Below, one piece after another: positions 7,563 through 14,999 of a DNA stretch of 22,951 nt (within the stretch, counting starts at the first letter, position 1; each line of letters begins with the position of its first letter). The stretch comes from Gammaproteobacteria bacterium (lineage in GTDB: Bacteria; Pseudomonadota; Gammaproteobacteria; S144-34): NCBI GenBank assembly GCA_015494165.1, contig WGBS01000158.1:1-22951 (forward strand). Reading direction: 5' to 3'. Both the position numbers and the translations under genes were made by a program. The notes below the pieces were generated by a model. That model was not told where the DNA came from and made no database searches. It saw only the letters and a program-made list of their open reading frames with translations.

Positions 7563-7598
7563 CCGCGCCCTGTCGCGCACAGGCCCCGGAGGAGCCGC

Positions 7599-8831
7599 AT
7601 GTCCCTGATCCAGCCCTTCGCCGCCCTGCGCCCGGCGCCGGGGCGGGCGGCGGACGTCATCGCGCCGCCCTACGACGTGGTCAGCACCGAGGAGGCCCGT
7701 GCCCTCGCCGCCGGCCGTCCGTGGAGCTTCCTCCACGTCTCGCGTCCCGAGATCGACCTGCCGCCCGGCACCGACCCGCACGGGCCCGAGGCCTACGCCA
7801 AGGCGGCCGATAACCTGCGCCGGATGGTGGAGGCGGGCGTGCTGGTGCGCGACCCGCAACCGCGGCTCTACGTCTACGGCATGGAGGCGCCGGACGGCCA
7901 CCGCCAGACGGGGCTGGTGGCGGTGGCCTCGGTGGAGGCCTACCGCGAGGGGCGTATCCGGCGCCACGAGCACACGCGCCCCGACAAGGAGGCCGACCGC
8001 GCGCGCCAGATCGAGGCCGTCAACGCCCAGACGGGACCGGTGCTGCTCGCCTACCGCGCCGGCGGGAGGCTGGACGCGCTGCTCGCGACGGGCGCCTCCG
8101 GCGAGCCCGCCGCCGACGCCGTGGACCCCTACGGCGTGCGCCACCGCCTGTGGCTGCCGGAGGACCCGGCGTGGGAGGCGGAGGTGCTCGCGGCCGCCGA
8201 AGCCCTCGATGCGCTCTACATCGCCGACGGCCACCACCGATCGGCGGCCGCGGCGCGCGTGGCCGAGCGCCGCCGGGCCGAGCGCGGCCCTGGGCCCTGG
8301 GACTGGTTCCTCGCCGTGGTCTTCCCCCACGACCAGATGCGCATCCTCGACTACAACCGCATCGTGCGCGACCTCGGCGGCATGGGCCCCGAGGCCTTCC
8401 TTGAGGCGGTGCGCGCGCGCGGCTTCGCCGTGGAGGCGGCTGAGGGCCCGGTGCGCCCGGCCGGCCGCGGCGAGTTCGGCATGTATCTCGCCGGGCGTTG
8501 GTACCGGCTGCGGCTCGACCCCGCGCGCATCCCGGACGACCCGGTGGGGCGTCTCGACGTGAGCCTCCTGCACCGCGAGCTCATCGAGCCCGTCCTCGGC
8601 ATCGCCGACCCGCGGCGCGATCCGCGCATCGACTTCGTCGGCGGCAGCCGCGGCCTCGAGGCCCTCGCCGCGCGCGTCGACGCCGGCGAGGCGGCGGTCG
8701 CCTTCTCGCTGCACCCCACGGCCATGGAGGACCTGCTCGCCGTCGCCGACGCGGGCGAGGTCATGCCGCCCAAGTCGACCTGGTTCGACCCCAAGCTCGC
8801 CGACGGCCTCGCCTCCCACGTCCTCGACTGA
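7599..8831 (+). CDS. DUF1015 family protein
   Basis: This 410-residue protein belongs to the DUF1015 family of uncharacterised proteins found in many bacteria and archaea. Family hallmarks are the N-terminal segment IAPPYDVVSTEEA, the HEHT and PDKEADR region near residues 127-135, and IADGHHRSAAAAR with Asp210, His212 and His213, the best-conserved motif. The C-terminal part contains DFVGG and PPKSTWFDPKL. The length is typical. No signal peptide or membrane helix is visible, so it should be cytoplasmic. The ATG at 7599 is preceded by GGAGGAG at good spacing. It stands alone, with repeat-rich non-coding blocks on both sides. No biochemical role is assigned here. Confidence 0.9.
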   Translation: MSLIQPFAALRPAPGRAADVIAPPYDVVSTEEARALAAGRPWSFLHVSRPEIDLPPGTDPHGPEAYAKAADNLRRMVEAGVLVRDPQPRLYVYGMEAPDGHRQTGLVAVASVEAYREGRIRRHEHTRPDKEADRARQIEAVNAQTGPVLLAYRAGGRLDALLATGASGEPAADAVDPYGVRHRLWLPEDPAWEAEVLAAAEALDALYIADGHHRSAAAARVAERRRAERGPGPWDWFLAVVFPHDQMRILDYNRIVRDLGGMGPEAFLEAVRARGFAVEAAEGPVRPAGRGEFGMYLAGRWYRLRLDPARIPDDPVGRLDVSLLHRELIEPVLGIADPRRDPRIDFVGGSRGLEALAARVDAGEAAVAFSLHPTAMEDLLAVADAGEVMPPKSTWFDPKLADGLASHVLD

Positions 8832-8836
8832 GCGGC

Positions 8837-8881
8837 GGGAGACGGGTTACGGGAGACGGGTTGCGGGTTACGGGAGACGGG
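8837..8881 (+). repeat. Heptamer array 1a: seven G-runs at an exact 7-bp period
   Basis: GGG starts at 8837, 8844, 8851, 8858, 8865, 8872 and 8879, each separated by four bases that are AGAC, TTAC or TTGC. The unit is therefore GGGNNNC with two main forms, GGGAGAC and GGGTTAC/GGGTTGC. Seven G3 tracts with 4-base loops satisfy the usual G-quadruplex pattern. The array begins five bases after the DUF1015 stop. Confidence 0.9.
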
Positions 8882-8924
8882 AAAAAAGACTCTGGCTCCG
8901 AAGCAGGAGGCCTGGCGGGCTGCT

Positions 8925-8954
8925 GTAGACCGTAAACTGCAACCTGTAGCCTGA
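8925..8954 (-). repeat. Heptamer array 1b, opposite polarity
   Basis: Four units follow in register: GTAGACC, GTAAACT, GCAACCT, GTAGCCT. Read on the minus strand they have the form (G/A)G(G/T)NNNC, the same as array 1a but more decayed. Confidence 0.75.
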
Positions 8955-8957
8955 CTT

Positions 8958-9020
8958 TGTGGGGGCGGCATCCCGCCGCGATTCCTCAGCACCGGTCGGG
9001 GCTGGAAGCCCCTCCCACAG
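8958..9020. repeat. REP-like hairpin pair in inverted arrangement (BIME-like)
   Basis: A left element starts TGTGGGGG and contains a GCGGC/GCCGC stem followed by GATT. A right element is its inverse in layout: stem GGGGCT/AGCCCC with loop GGA, followed by CTCCCACAG, whose reverse complement starts CTGTGGGAG. A GTGGGAG head followed by a short GC-rich hairpin is the typical design of gammaproteobacterial REP sequences, and two inverted REPs make a BIME. No RAYT transposase gene is in the window. Confidence 0.7.
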
Positions 9021-9031
9021 CCGAAAGTGAC

Positions 9032-9126
9032 GGGAGGCGGGCGTCGGGAGGCGAGGGTTGGTGCGCCCTTCGGGCGCAGCCGTTTCACTCCTGTCTCCGG
9101 TCACCCGTCTCCCGCGCACTGTACAA
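9032..9126. repeat. Heptamer arrays 1c and 1d around a hairpin
   Basis: A G-rich array (GGGAGGC, GGGCGTC, GGGAGGC at 9032-9052) is followed by a perfect hairpin with arms TGCGCCC and GGGCGCA (9062-9078). Then comes a C-rich array of opposite polarity: GTCTCCG, GTCACCC, GTCTCCC, GCGCACT at 9093-9120. The two arrays are roughly complementary, so the segment can fold into a longer imperfect stem. Confidence 0.8.
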
Positions 9127-9264
9127 GCGGCATCCTGCCGCGCCCTCTTCGCGGGAGTGCACGGGAAGCGGAAGACAGGAGACAGGAGACGGGTGACCGG
9201 ACCGGACCGTACACCGTGGCCTGCAAACTGTAACCCGCCTCCCGACCCCCGTCTCCCGCCTCTC
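9127..9264. repeat. REP-like hairpin followed by inverted heptamer arrays (1e)
   Basis: Stem GCGGCA/TGCCGC with loop TCC lies at 9127-9141. G-rich heptamers follow at 9163-9197 (GGGAAGC, GGAAGAC, AGGAGAC twice, GGGTGAC). After a short switch of about 11 bases come eight C-rich units in exact register at 9209-9264, including GTACACC, GCAAACT, GTAACCC and GTCTCCC. The 40 bases from 9127 recur at 22565 with two differences. The block ends 20 bases before the stop of the FimX-like gene. Confidence 0.85.
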
Positions 9265-9278
9265 CCGCCCCGGGCGGG
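9264..9278 (-). terminator. Short GC hairpin after the FimX-like gene
   Basis: Arms CCCGCC (9264-9269) and GGCGGG (9273-9278) surround a 3-base loop, six bases beyond the stop of the minus-strand gene. There is no T-run on the minus strand, so this is only a possible terminator. Confidence 0.35.
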
Positions 9279-9284
9279 CACGGC

Positions 9285-11381
9285 TCAGGCGACGGTCTCG
9301 GCGCCGAAGTCGAAGCTGAGGCTCTCGTCGGGCTCCTGCAGGAAGTGCCCCTGGATGTAGTTGACGCCGCACTGCCAGAGGATGGCGAGGCTGTTGGCGT
9401 CCTCCACGTACTCGGCGATGGTCAGCCGCCCCATGGACTGCGCCATGTCGGCGATCGACTTCACCGCCTGCTGGTTCTCCTGGCTCGAGGCGAGGTTGTG
9501 GATGAAGGAGCCGTCGATCTTGAGGTAGTCCGCGGGCAGGTGCTTGAGGAGATGGAAGGAGTTGAGCCCGCTGCCGAAGTGGTCGAGGGTGAAGCCGCAG
9601 TGCAGCTCCTTGAGGCCCTTGGCGAGCTGCTTGGTCTCCTTCAGGCGCGTGACCGCCTCGCTCTCGGCCACCTCGAGGACGAGGCTGTCGCCCTGCACGC
9701 GGGCCTGCTTGAGGCGCTCGGCGAGCCAGGGCAGGAACTCGGGGTCGGCGACGCTGTCGGCCGAGAGCTTGACGAAGAGGACCGTGTCGTGCCCCTGGCG
9801 CTTGCGCTCGGCGACGATGTCGATGGCGCGCGAGACCACCCAGCGGTCCACGCGTCCCATGAGGCCGGCGCGCCGCGCGCTCGGCAGGAAGTGCGCGGGC
9901 GGGACGAGCTCGCCCGTGTCCTCGTCGGTCATGCGCAGCAGCGCCTCGTACTTCTCGCCGGCGTCGCCGTGCAGGCTCACGATGGGCTGGAAGACCAGCC
10001 GCAGGCCCTCGCCGCCCTCGGCGAGGGCGCGCTCGAGGCGCTCCTGCCAGTAGGCGTCGCGCTCGCGCCCGGCCTGCTCGTCCGTGACGGGATTGTGCAG
10101 GTGCACGCGGTTGCCGCCGGCGGTGCGCGCCACCTCGGCGGCGAGCTCGGCGTGGCCGAGGACCTCCTGCGCCGAGGGCGTGTGCTCGGTGACGAGCGCG
10201 ATGCCGACACTGGCCGTGGTCGCCACCGACTGCCCGCCCACGTCCGAGATGTGCTCCTCGACGAGCTGGCGGATGCGCTCGCCCAGGGCCTTGGCCTCCT
10301 CGGCGCCGCGCCCGCGCGCGAGGACCACGAAGACGTGGTCGCCGAAGCGTGCCGGCACGTCGTCCTCGGACACCGCCTGGCGGATGAGCGTGGCCACGTC
10401 CGAGAGCACCAGGTCGCTGCCGGCGATGCCCACCGACTCCTTGACGGCCTTGAAGTTGTCGACCTCGACGCACAGCACCGCGCCGGGGCTGCCGCCGCCG
10501 AGCACGGCGTTGACCTCCTCCTCGAGCTCCTCGAGGAAGTACTGGCGGTTGAAGAGCCCGGTGAGGAGGTCCTGCTTGCTGAGGTACTTGAGCTTCTTCT
10601 CGAGCTCGGCCTCGCTGGTCTGGCGGCGGATGAGGATCTGCGTGCAGGGCTCGCCCTCGTAGGTCGCGGGCGCGAAGGTCATGCGCGCCGGGAAGGTGCT
10701 GCCGTCGGGCTTGAGGCCCTGGAGCTCGAGCTCGTCGCCCTCGGCCTCGCCCCGGGAGAAGGCGCGCAGGAACTCCTTGAAGCGCTCGTGGTCGTCCGGG
10801 GCCACCATGTCGAGGATGGGCACGCCCTCGAGCTCCTCGAGGTCGGTGAAGCCGAACATCTCGAGGTAGGCCGGGTTGGCATGGATGTGCATGCCCTCGT
10901 GCACGTAGGCGATGGCGTCGCGCGAGCTCTCGAGCAGGGCGGCGCAGCGCTTCTCGCTCTCGCGCCAGGCCTGCTCGCAGCGCGCGTGGGCGCGCCGCTG
11001 GCGCACGTTCTCGAGCTCGCGCGCCACCACCAGGCACAGGTGCTCGGCATGGCCGCGCCCCACGTAGTCGGCGGCGCCGGCCTCGAGGGCCTCCACCACC
11101 CGCGCCTCGTCGTAGTCGTCGGCCACGGCGATCACGGGGATGCGGTGGCCGGAGGCGGCCACGGCGCGGCAGACGTCGGCGAGGGTCGGCTCGCCCAGGT
11201 CGGCCGCGCACAGCACCAGGTCCGGGGGGCGCTGCTCCACCGCCTCGGCCAGGCCCTCCAGGTCGGCCGCGTGGGCGGGCCGCACGGCGTAGCCGGCGTT
11301 GCGCAGGACGCTGTTGAGGGTCTCGGCCTCGTTCAGAGACTCCTCCACCACCAGCACGCGGACGACCTTGTCGTTGTCCAT
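9285..11381 (-). CDS. FimX-like REC-PAS-GGDEF-EAL protein with degenerate catalytic motifs
   Basis: The 698-residue protein has the domain order and length of Pseudomonas FimX, a c-di-GMP-binding regulator of type IV pilus assembly. A receiver-like domain (about 1-120) lacks the phosphoacceptor: PDLVLCAAD has Ala59 where Asp is expected. A PAS domain (about 140-255) and a GGDEF domain (about 265-430) follow; the signature reads RFGDHVF (346-351 for FGDHVF) instead of RxGGDEF, so no cyclase activity is expected. The EAL domain (about 445-690) keeps Glu479 in YEALLR and Lys in LKIDGSF, but the metal-binding Asn is Lys538 (VKLSAD) and DDFG is DHFG (Asp600-His601). It is therefore probably a c-di-GMP receptor rather than a phosphodiesterase. 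ATG 11381 with GAGG upstream is preferred to a TTG at 11420. A GNAT gene diverges from it. Confidence 0.9.
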   Translation of the reverse strand: MDNDKVVRVLVVEESLNEAETLNSVLRNAGYAVRPAHAADLEGLAEAVEQRPPDLVLCAADLGEPTLADVCRAVAASGHRIPVIAVADDYDEARVVEALEAGAADYVGRGHAEHLCLVVARELENVRQRRAHARCEQAWRESEKRCAALLESSRDAIAYVHEGMHIHANPAYLEMFGFTDLEELEGVPILDMVAPDDHERFKEFLRAFSRGEAEGDELELQGLKPDGSTFPARMTFAPATYEGEPCTQILIRRQTSEAELEKKLKYLSKQDLLTGLFNRQYFLEELEEEVNAVLGGGSPGAVLCVEVDNFKAVKESVGIAGSDLVLSDVATLIRQAVSEDDVPARFGDHVFVVLARGRGAEEAKALGERIRQLVEEHISDVGGQSVATTASVGIALVTEHTPSAQEVLGHAELAAEVARTAGGNRVHLHNPVTDEQAGRERDAYWQERLERALAEGGEGLRLVFQPIVSLHGDAGEKYEALLRMTDEDTGELVPPAHFLPSARRAGLMGRVDRWVVSRAIDIVAERKRQGHDTVLFVKLSADSVADPEFLPWLAERLKQARVQGDSLVLEVAESEAVTRLKETKQLAKGLKELHCGFTLDHFGSGLNSFHLLKHLPADYLKIDGSFIHNLASSQENQQAVKSIADMAQSMGRLTIAEYVEDANSLAILWQCGVNYIQGHFLQEPDESLSFDFGAETVA

Positions 11382-11469
11382 GGCCTCGCTTTTGCTTGAA
11401 AGTCCTTCGGCTTGCGCCAAATATTAGCAGAAGAGCGGCAGAAGGCCGGGCAAGCGCAGGAGGTGGTCG

Positions 11470-11991
11470 ATGGGTATCGTGGTGCGCGCCGAGACCGAGC
11501 GCGACGCGGTGGCGGTCCAGCTCGTCAACCAGGCGGCCTTCGGTGGCGACCAGGAGGTGCGCCTCATCCGGCGGCTGCGCGACACCGACAGCGTCGCGCC
11601 GGGCCTGTCGCTGGTGGCCGAGGAGAACGGCCGCGTGGTGGGGCACCTGGTCCTGTCGAAGGCGCGCCTCGAGCGCGAAGGCGGCGAGACGCTGGAGATC
11701 CTCGCCCTCGGGCCGATGTCGGTGGTGCCGTCGCACTCGCACCGGGGCATCGGCTCGCGGCTGGTGCGCGCCGCGATCGAGGAGGCGCGCCGGCAGGGCT
11801 ACCCGGCGATCGTCGTCACGGGCTATCCCGACTACTACCGCCGTTTCGGCTTCGAGCCCGCCGCCGGGCGGGGGCTGAGCTGCAACCTGGACGCGCCCGA
11901 GAGCGCCGTGCTCGTGCTGGAGCTACGCGAGGGCGTCCTCGCCGGCGGCGGCCGCATCGTCTATCCCTCGCCCTACGAGGAGGTCTTCTGA
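11470..11991 (+). CDS. GNAT family N-acetyltransferase
   Basis: The 173-residue protein is a complete GNAT-fold acetyltransferase of the YhbS-like type. The acetyl-CoA pyrophosphate-binding loop is HSHRGIGSRLV, matching the (R/Q)xxGxG/A pattern, preceded by the beta-4 strand ALGPMSVVP. Further on, YPDYYRRFGFEPA is the typical motif B end of this subgroup. The N-terminus VVRAETERDAVAVQLVNQAAF also fits the family. The substrate cannot be told from sequence. The ATG at 11470 has AGGAGG six bases upstream. It diverges from the FimX-like gene and converges on the large PilZ-like gene, with 25 bases between the stops. Confidence 0.9.
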   Translation: MGIVVRAETERDAVAVQLVNQAAFGGDQEVRLIRRLRDTDSVAPGLSLVAEENGRVVGHLVLSKARLEREGGETLEILALGPMSVVPSHSHRGIGSRLVRAAIEEARRQGYPAIVVTGYPDYYRRFGFEPAAGRGLSCNLDAPESAVLVLELREGVLAGGGRIVYPSPYEEVF

Positions 11992-12016
11992 GCCCGCCCG
12001 CGGGCGCGCGGCGCCG

Positions 12017-13813
12017 CTAGAGCGAGCCCCAGAGGCTGTCGAGGTCGTCCTCGCCGCCGCCCGTGCCGCCGCCTTCGCCCCCGGCGGCGGCGTAGTGGTA
12101 GTGGGCGAAGCAGCCCGTGTTCTCCACGGTGCGGGCGAGCCGCACCGGCCGCGGCTTGCCGGCGAGCCCGCGCAGGCTCACCACCTCGGTGTGGCGCAGC
12201 GCGAAGGGCGGCGCCAGGAGGCTCGCCGGCTGCTGCACGGACGGCACCTCCGGCACGATGAGGACGGGGACCCACGGCGCGCCGGCCTCCTGGCGGCGCG
12301 CATAGCCGGGCTCGGCGTCGGGAAAGAGCACCTGCACCCCCACGTCCAGCCGTCCCTCGGACAGGCACTTGGCCCAGCGCACCGCGGCGAGCTGCCAGCG
12401 CGTCTCGCCGTCCTCGCGCACGGCGAGGAGCTCGCCCACCTGGAGCTGAAGGTCGCCCTCGTCGCCCGGCTCGCAGTGGATGCGGTAGCCCGCGGGGCTG
12501 ATGTCCTCGACGCGGCAGCGGTGCACGGGGAACTCCGGCTCGGGCTCCGGGCCGCGGTCCTCGCGCTCGTCCTCGAGCACCACCATGCGCGGCGAGCCGC
12601 TCGGGGGGCCCGCGTCGAAGGCGAGGTCCCACACGTCCGGCACGCCGCCGCCCTGGGGGAGCCCCGTCTCGAAGTGGGCGCGGCCGCTGATCACGGCCTC
12701 GATGCCCGGCACGGGCTGCGGCGGCGTCTCGGCGCCCTTCTCCGTCGCAGGCGTGCGCTCGCGGCGCAGGCGCTGGTGGATGGCGCTCAGGCCCACGAGG
12801 ACGTCGGCGGGCGTGCGGCTCGCCGCCCGCGTGAAGCCGCGCCGCGGCATCACGCCCCAGTTGAGCACCAGCCGGCGCAGGAGGGAGGCGGTCAGGCGCT
12901 CGCCCGTCACGAGCGGCTCCTCGCCCTCCTCGCGCACGGCCGCGAGGGCCGCGCGCAGGCGCTCGCCGAGCGGCGCGGCGTCGAGCACGCGGCAGCTCGC
13001 CGGCGTGCAGGCGGCGCGGTCGAGGCTGCGGTAGCGCGGCGGCTCGTCGGTGTCGAGGTGGACCACGAACAGCCCCTCCTGGCGCACGGGGTCGCCGAGC
13101 GGCTCGAGCCGCGCGTCGGCGGCCCACTCGGCAAGGGCGTCGTAGACGGCGCGCACCTCGCCCTGGCGCATGCGGTAGGGGCAGGCGAGCGAGAGCAGCA
13201 GCAGGCGCCTGTAGGCCGCGCCGGCCGTCGCCGTCACGTCCGTGGCGCGCCGCCCCGGCCCGCTCGCGGGAAGCTCCGTAAGCCCGTGGGCCTCGGCCAG
13301 GCCGTAGACCCGATGGAGGCTCCGCCACAGCTCCGGCGGCGGCGGCGCGTAGGCCTGGTAGACCGTGAGCAGGGCCCGGCCGAGCTGCTCCAGGGCACCG
13401 TGCGCCGCCGGGGCGGCGAGCTGCGGGCCGCGCCCGCGCACCGCCTCGCGCGCGGCGAGCTCGAAGCCGAGCGCCATCTGGCGCGCGAGCTCGATGGCCA
13501 CGCGGGCCGCCTTGCGGCCGCGCTCCGGCAGCGGCAGCGGCCGGCCCACGAAATGGCGCCGCACCGCGGCCGTGACGTCCTCGACGGGGCGCGCGAGCAT
13601 GCGCAGGAGCTCCAGGCGCTCGTCCGCCGGCAGGCGCGTGCGGTTCATCTCCAGGAGCGCGGCGTGCACGCGGCGGCCCGTCTCGGCCACGTTGGCGAGC
13701 GGCAGGTCGGCGACCCACGCGCGGAAGGCGCGCGGGCGGAAGTCGTGCGAGGCGGCCTCGCGCGGCTGCAGCGACGCGAGGACGGCCTCGATGCTGGCTG
13801 GCGCGTTCACCAT
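12017..13813 (-). CDS. Large PilZ-like domain protein with a helical N-terminal region
   Basis: The 598-residue product has no signal peptide or membrane helix. Residues about 1-400 are predicted mainly helical and match no family I can name; conserved-looking stretches include PLANVAETGRRVHAALLEMNR and LLLLSLACPYRMRQGEVRAVY. Residues about 425-520 look like a PilZ domain: DISPAG at 437-442 fits the (D/N)xSxxG half of the c-di-GMP signature, followed by a pattern of beta strands ending DVGVQVLF. A clear RxxxR half is not visible at the expected place, so c-di-GMP binding is uncertain. The tail is Gly/Asp-rich. ATG 13813 follows a purine-rich AAGGGGGGAG; the frame stays open further upstream, but that part overlaps epmB. 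It lies 110 bases after epmB on the same strand. Confidence 0.8.
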   Translation of the reverse strand: MVNAPASIEAVLASLQPREAASHDFRPRAFRAWVADLPLANVAETGRRVHAALLEMNRTRLPADERLELLRMLARPVEDVTAAVRRHFVGRPLPLPERGRKAARVAIELARQMALGFELAAREAVRGRGPQLAAPAAHGALEQLGRALLTVYQAYAPPPPELWRSLHRVYGLAEAHGLTELPASGPGRRATDVTATAGAAYRRLLLLSLACPYRMRQGEVRAVYDALAEWAADARLEPLGDPVRQEGLFVVHLDTDEPPRYRSLDRAACTPASCRVLDAAPLGERLRAALAAVREEGEEPLVTGERLTASLLRRLVLNWGVMPRRGFTRAASRTPADVLVGLSAIHQRLRRERTPATEKGAETPPQPVPGIEAVISGRAHFETGLPQGGGVPDVWDLAFDAGPPSGSPRMVVLEDEREDRGPEPEPEFPVHRCRVEDISPAGYRIHCEPGDEGDLQLQVGELLAVREDGETRWQLAAVRWAKCLSEGRLDVGVQVLFPDAEPGYARRQEAGAPWVPVLIVPEVPSVQQPASLLAPPFALRHTEVVSLRGLAGKPRPVRLARTVENTGCFAHYHYAAAGGEGGGTGGGEDDLDSLWGSL

Positions 13814-13923
13814 CTCCCCCCTTGCGTCCCGTTGGTGCGCGGCCGCGCCGAGGCCCGCCCCACAGTAGCACAGCGCGCGGCACCGCCCAATGCGGCGTGC
13901 CGCCGCACCCGGACGGGCGGCCC

Positions 13924-14937
13924 TCAGGCGCCGAGGAGCGTCTTGGCGGGGGCCCCGGGCTCCTCGCGCACGAGGCGCGGGACCAGGTAGCCCGGGAGGC
14001 GGGCGGCGAGCGCGCGGTGCAGCGCCCGCGCCTCGGCCTCCGGCACCTCGAAGTGCGCGGCCCCCTCGACCGGGTCGAGCAGGTGCAGGTAGTAGGGCAG
14101 GACCCCCGCCTCGAACAGGCGCTCGCTGAGCGCGGCGAGGGTGGCGGCGTCGTCGTTGACGCCGCGCAGCAGGACCGACTGGTTGAGGAGCGTGGCGCCG
14201 AGCGCCCGCAGCTGTGCAAGCGCCCCCGCCACCTCGCCGTCGATCTCGCGCGCGTGGTTGACGTGCACCACGACCACGGCCTGCAGGCGCCGCAGCCCGC
14301 CGAGCCAGGCCGCGAGCCCCTCGTCGACCCGCGCGGGGATCGCCACCGGCAGGCGCGTGTGGATGCGCAGCCGCCGCAGGTGCGGCACGGCCTCCAGGGC
14401 GTCGGCCAGCGCGGCGAGCGTCGTGTCCGGGAGCGCCAGGGGGTCGCCGCCGCTCAGGATCACCTCGTCCACCTCCGGGTGGCGGGCGAGCCAGTCGAGC
14501 GCCTCCTCCCACCGGCTCCCGCAGGCACCCTCCCCGTAGGGAAAGTGGCGGCGGAAGCAGTAGCGGCAGTGGATCGCGCAGGCCCCGGTCGCCACGAGCA
14601 GCGCGCGGGAACGGTACTTGCGCACCAGGCCGCGGGCGGCGAGCGCGTCACGCTCGCCGAGGGGATCGCGCCGGAAGCGGCGGGGTTGCGGCGCGCGCTC
14701 GGCCCCGAGCGGCAGCACCTGCAGCAGCAGGGGGTCGCGCGGGTCGCCGGGGCGGATGCGCGCGAGCCACGGCTCCGGCACCCGCAGCGGGAAGCGCGCC
14801 GCGGCGGCGCGCGCGGCCGGCAGCAGCGCTGGATCGAGGTCGAGGCGCGCGAGCAGGCGCGCCGGGTCGGTCACCGCGGCGGCGAGGATCTCCTGCCAGG
14901 CGGGGCGGCGGCGGGCCGCCGCGCTTCGCGCTATCAT
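13924..14937 (-). CDS. epmB: EF-P beta-lysylation protein EpmB (lysine 2,3-aminomutase)
   Basis: EpmB is a radical-SAM, PLP-dependent enzyme that converts L-alpha-lysine to (R)-beta-lysine, the group then attached to EF-P. The 337-residue protein has the cluster motif CxxxCxxC as CAIHCRYC (Cys120, Cys124, Cys127), the SAM-binding segment ILSGGDPL, and a Lys near the C-terminus in APAKTLL (Lys332) as the likely PLP-binding residue. Its length fits EpmB and is shorter than clostridial lysine aminomutase. The ATG at 14937 is preceded by AAGG. It is divergent from efp, with 62 bases between the starts; the same efp/epmB neighbourhood is known in other gammaproteobacteria. The gene may be co-transcribed with the PilZ-like gene downstream. 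Confidence 0.96.
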   Translation of the reverse strand: MIARSAAARRRPAWQEILAAAVTDPARLLARLDLDPALLPAARAAAARFPLRVPEPWLARIRPGDPRDPLLLQVLPLGAERAPQPRRFRRDPLGERDALAARGLVRKYRSRALLVATGACAIHCRYCFRRHFPYGEGACGSRWEEALDWLARHPEVDEVILSGGDPLALPDTTLAALADALEAVPHLRRLRIHTRLPVAIPARVDEGLAAWLGGLRRLQAVVVVHVNHAREIDGEVAGALAQLRALGATLLNQSVLLRGVNDDAATLAALSERLFEAGVLPYYLHLLDPVEGAAHFEVPEAEARALHRALAARLPGYLVPRLVREEPGAPAKTLLGA

Positions 14938-14999
14938 TGCGGGCCTTTCCGTTCCGGTCCGGTCGCGTGCCGGCCGCAGGGGAGAAGGAAGGAAGACGG

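Noticed and set aside
8837..9264. CRISPR array
   Set aside because: Repeats are 7 bp and contiguous, without 25-40 bp units and unique spacers, and no cas gene is present.
8868..9281. Small open frames across the first repeat element, on both strands
   Set aside because: Same reason: they consist of repeat sequence and share peptide scraps with the other copies only because the DNA repeats.
9345..11399. Plus-strand open frame of 684 codons opposite the FimX-like gene
   Set aside because: Antisense shadow, rich in His, Leu, Val and Glu in the pattern expected from complementing GC-rich codons; no domain recognised.
12095..13990. Plus-strand open frame of 631 codons opposite the PilZ-like gene
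   Set aside because: Antisense shadow without ribosome-binding site or motifs.
13814..14512. Upstream extension of the large PilZ-like gene to 831 codons
   Set aside because: The extension overlaps epmB in another frame and is low-complexity; the ATG at 13813 has a purine-rich site just upstream.
14932..14937. TATCAT as a -10 box for efp
   Set aside because: No -35 box at a proper distance, and it overlaps the start codon of epmB on the other strand; too weak to list.
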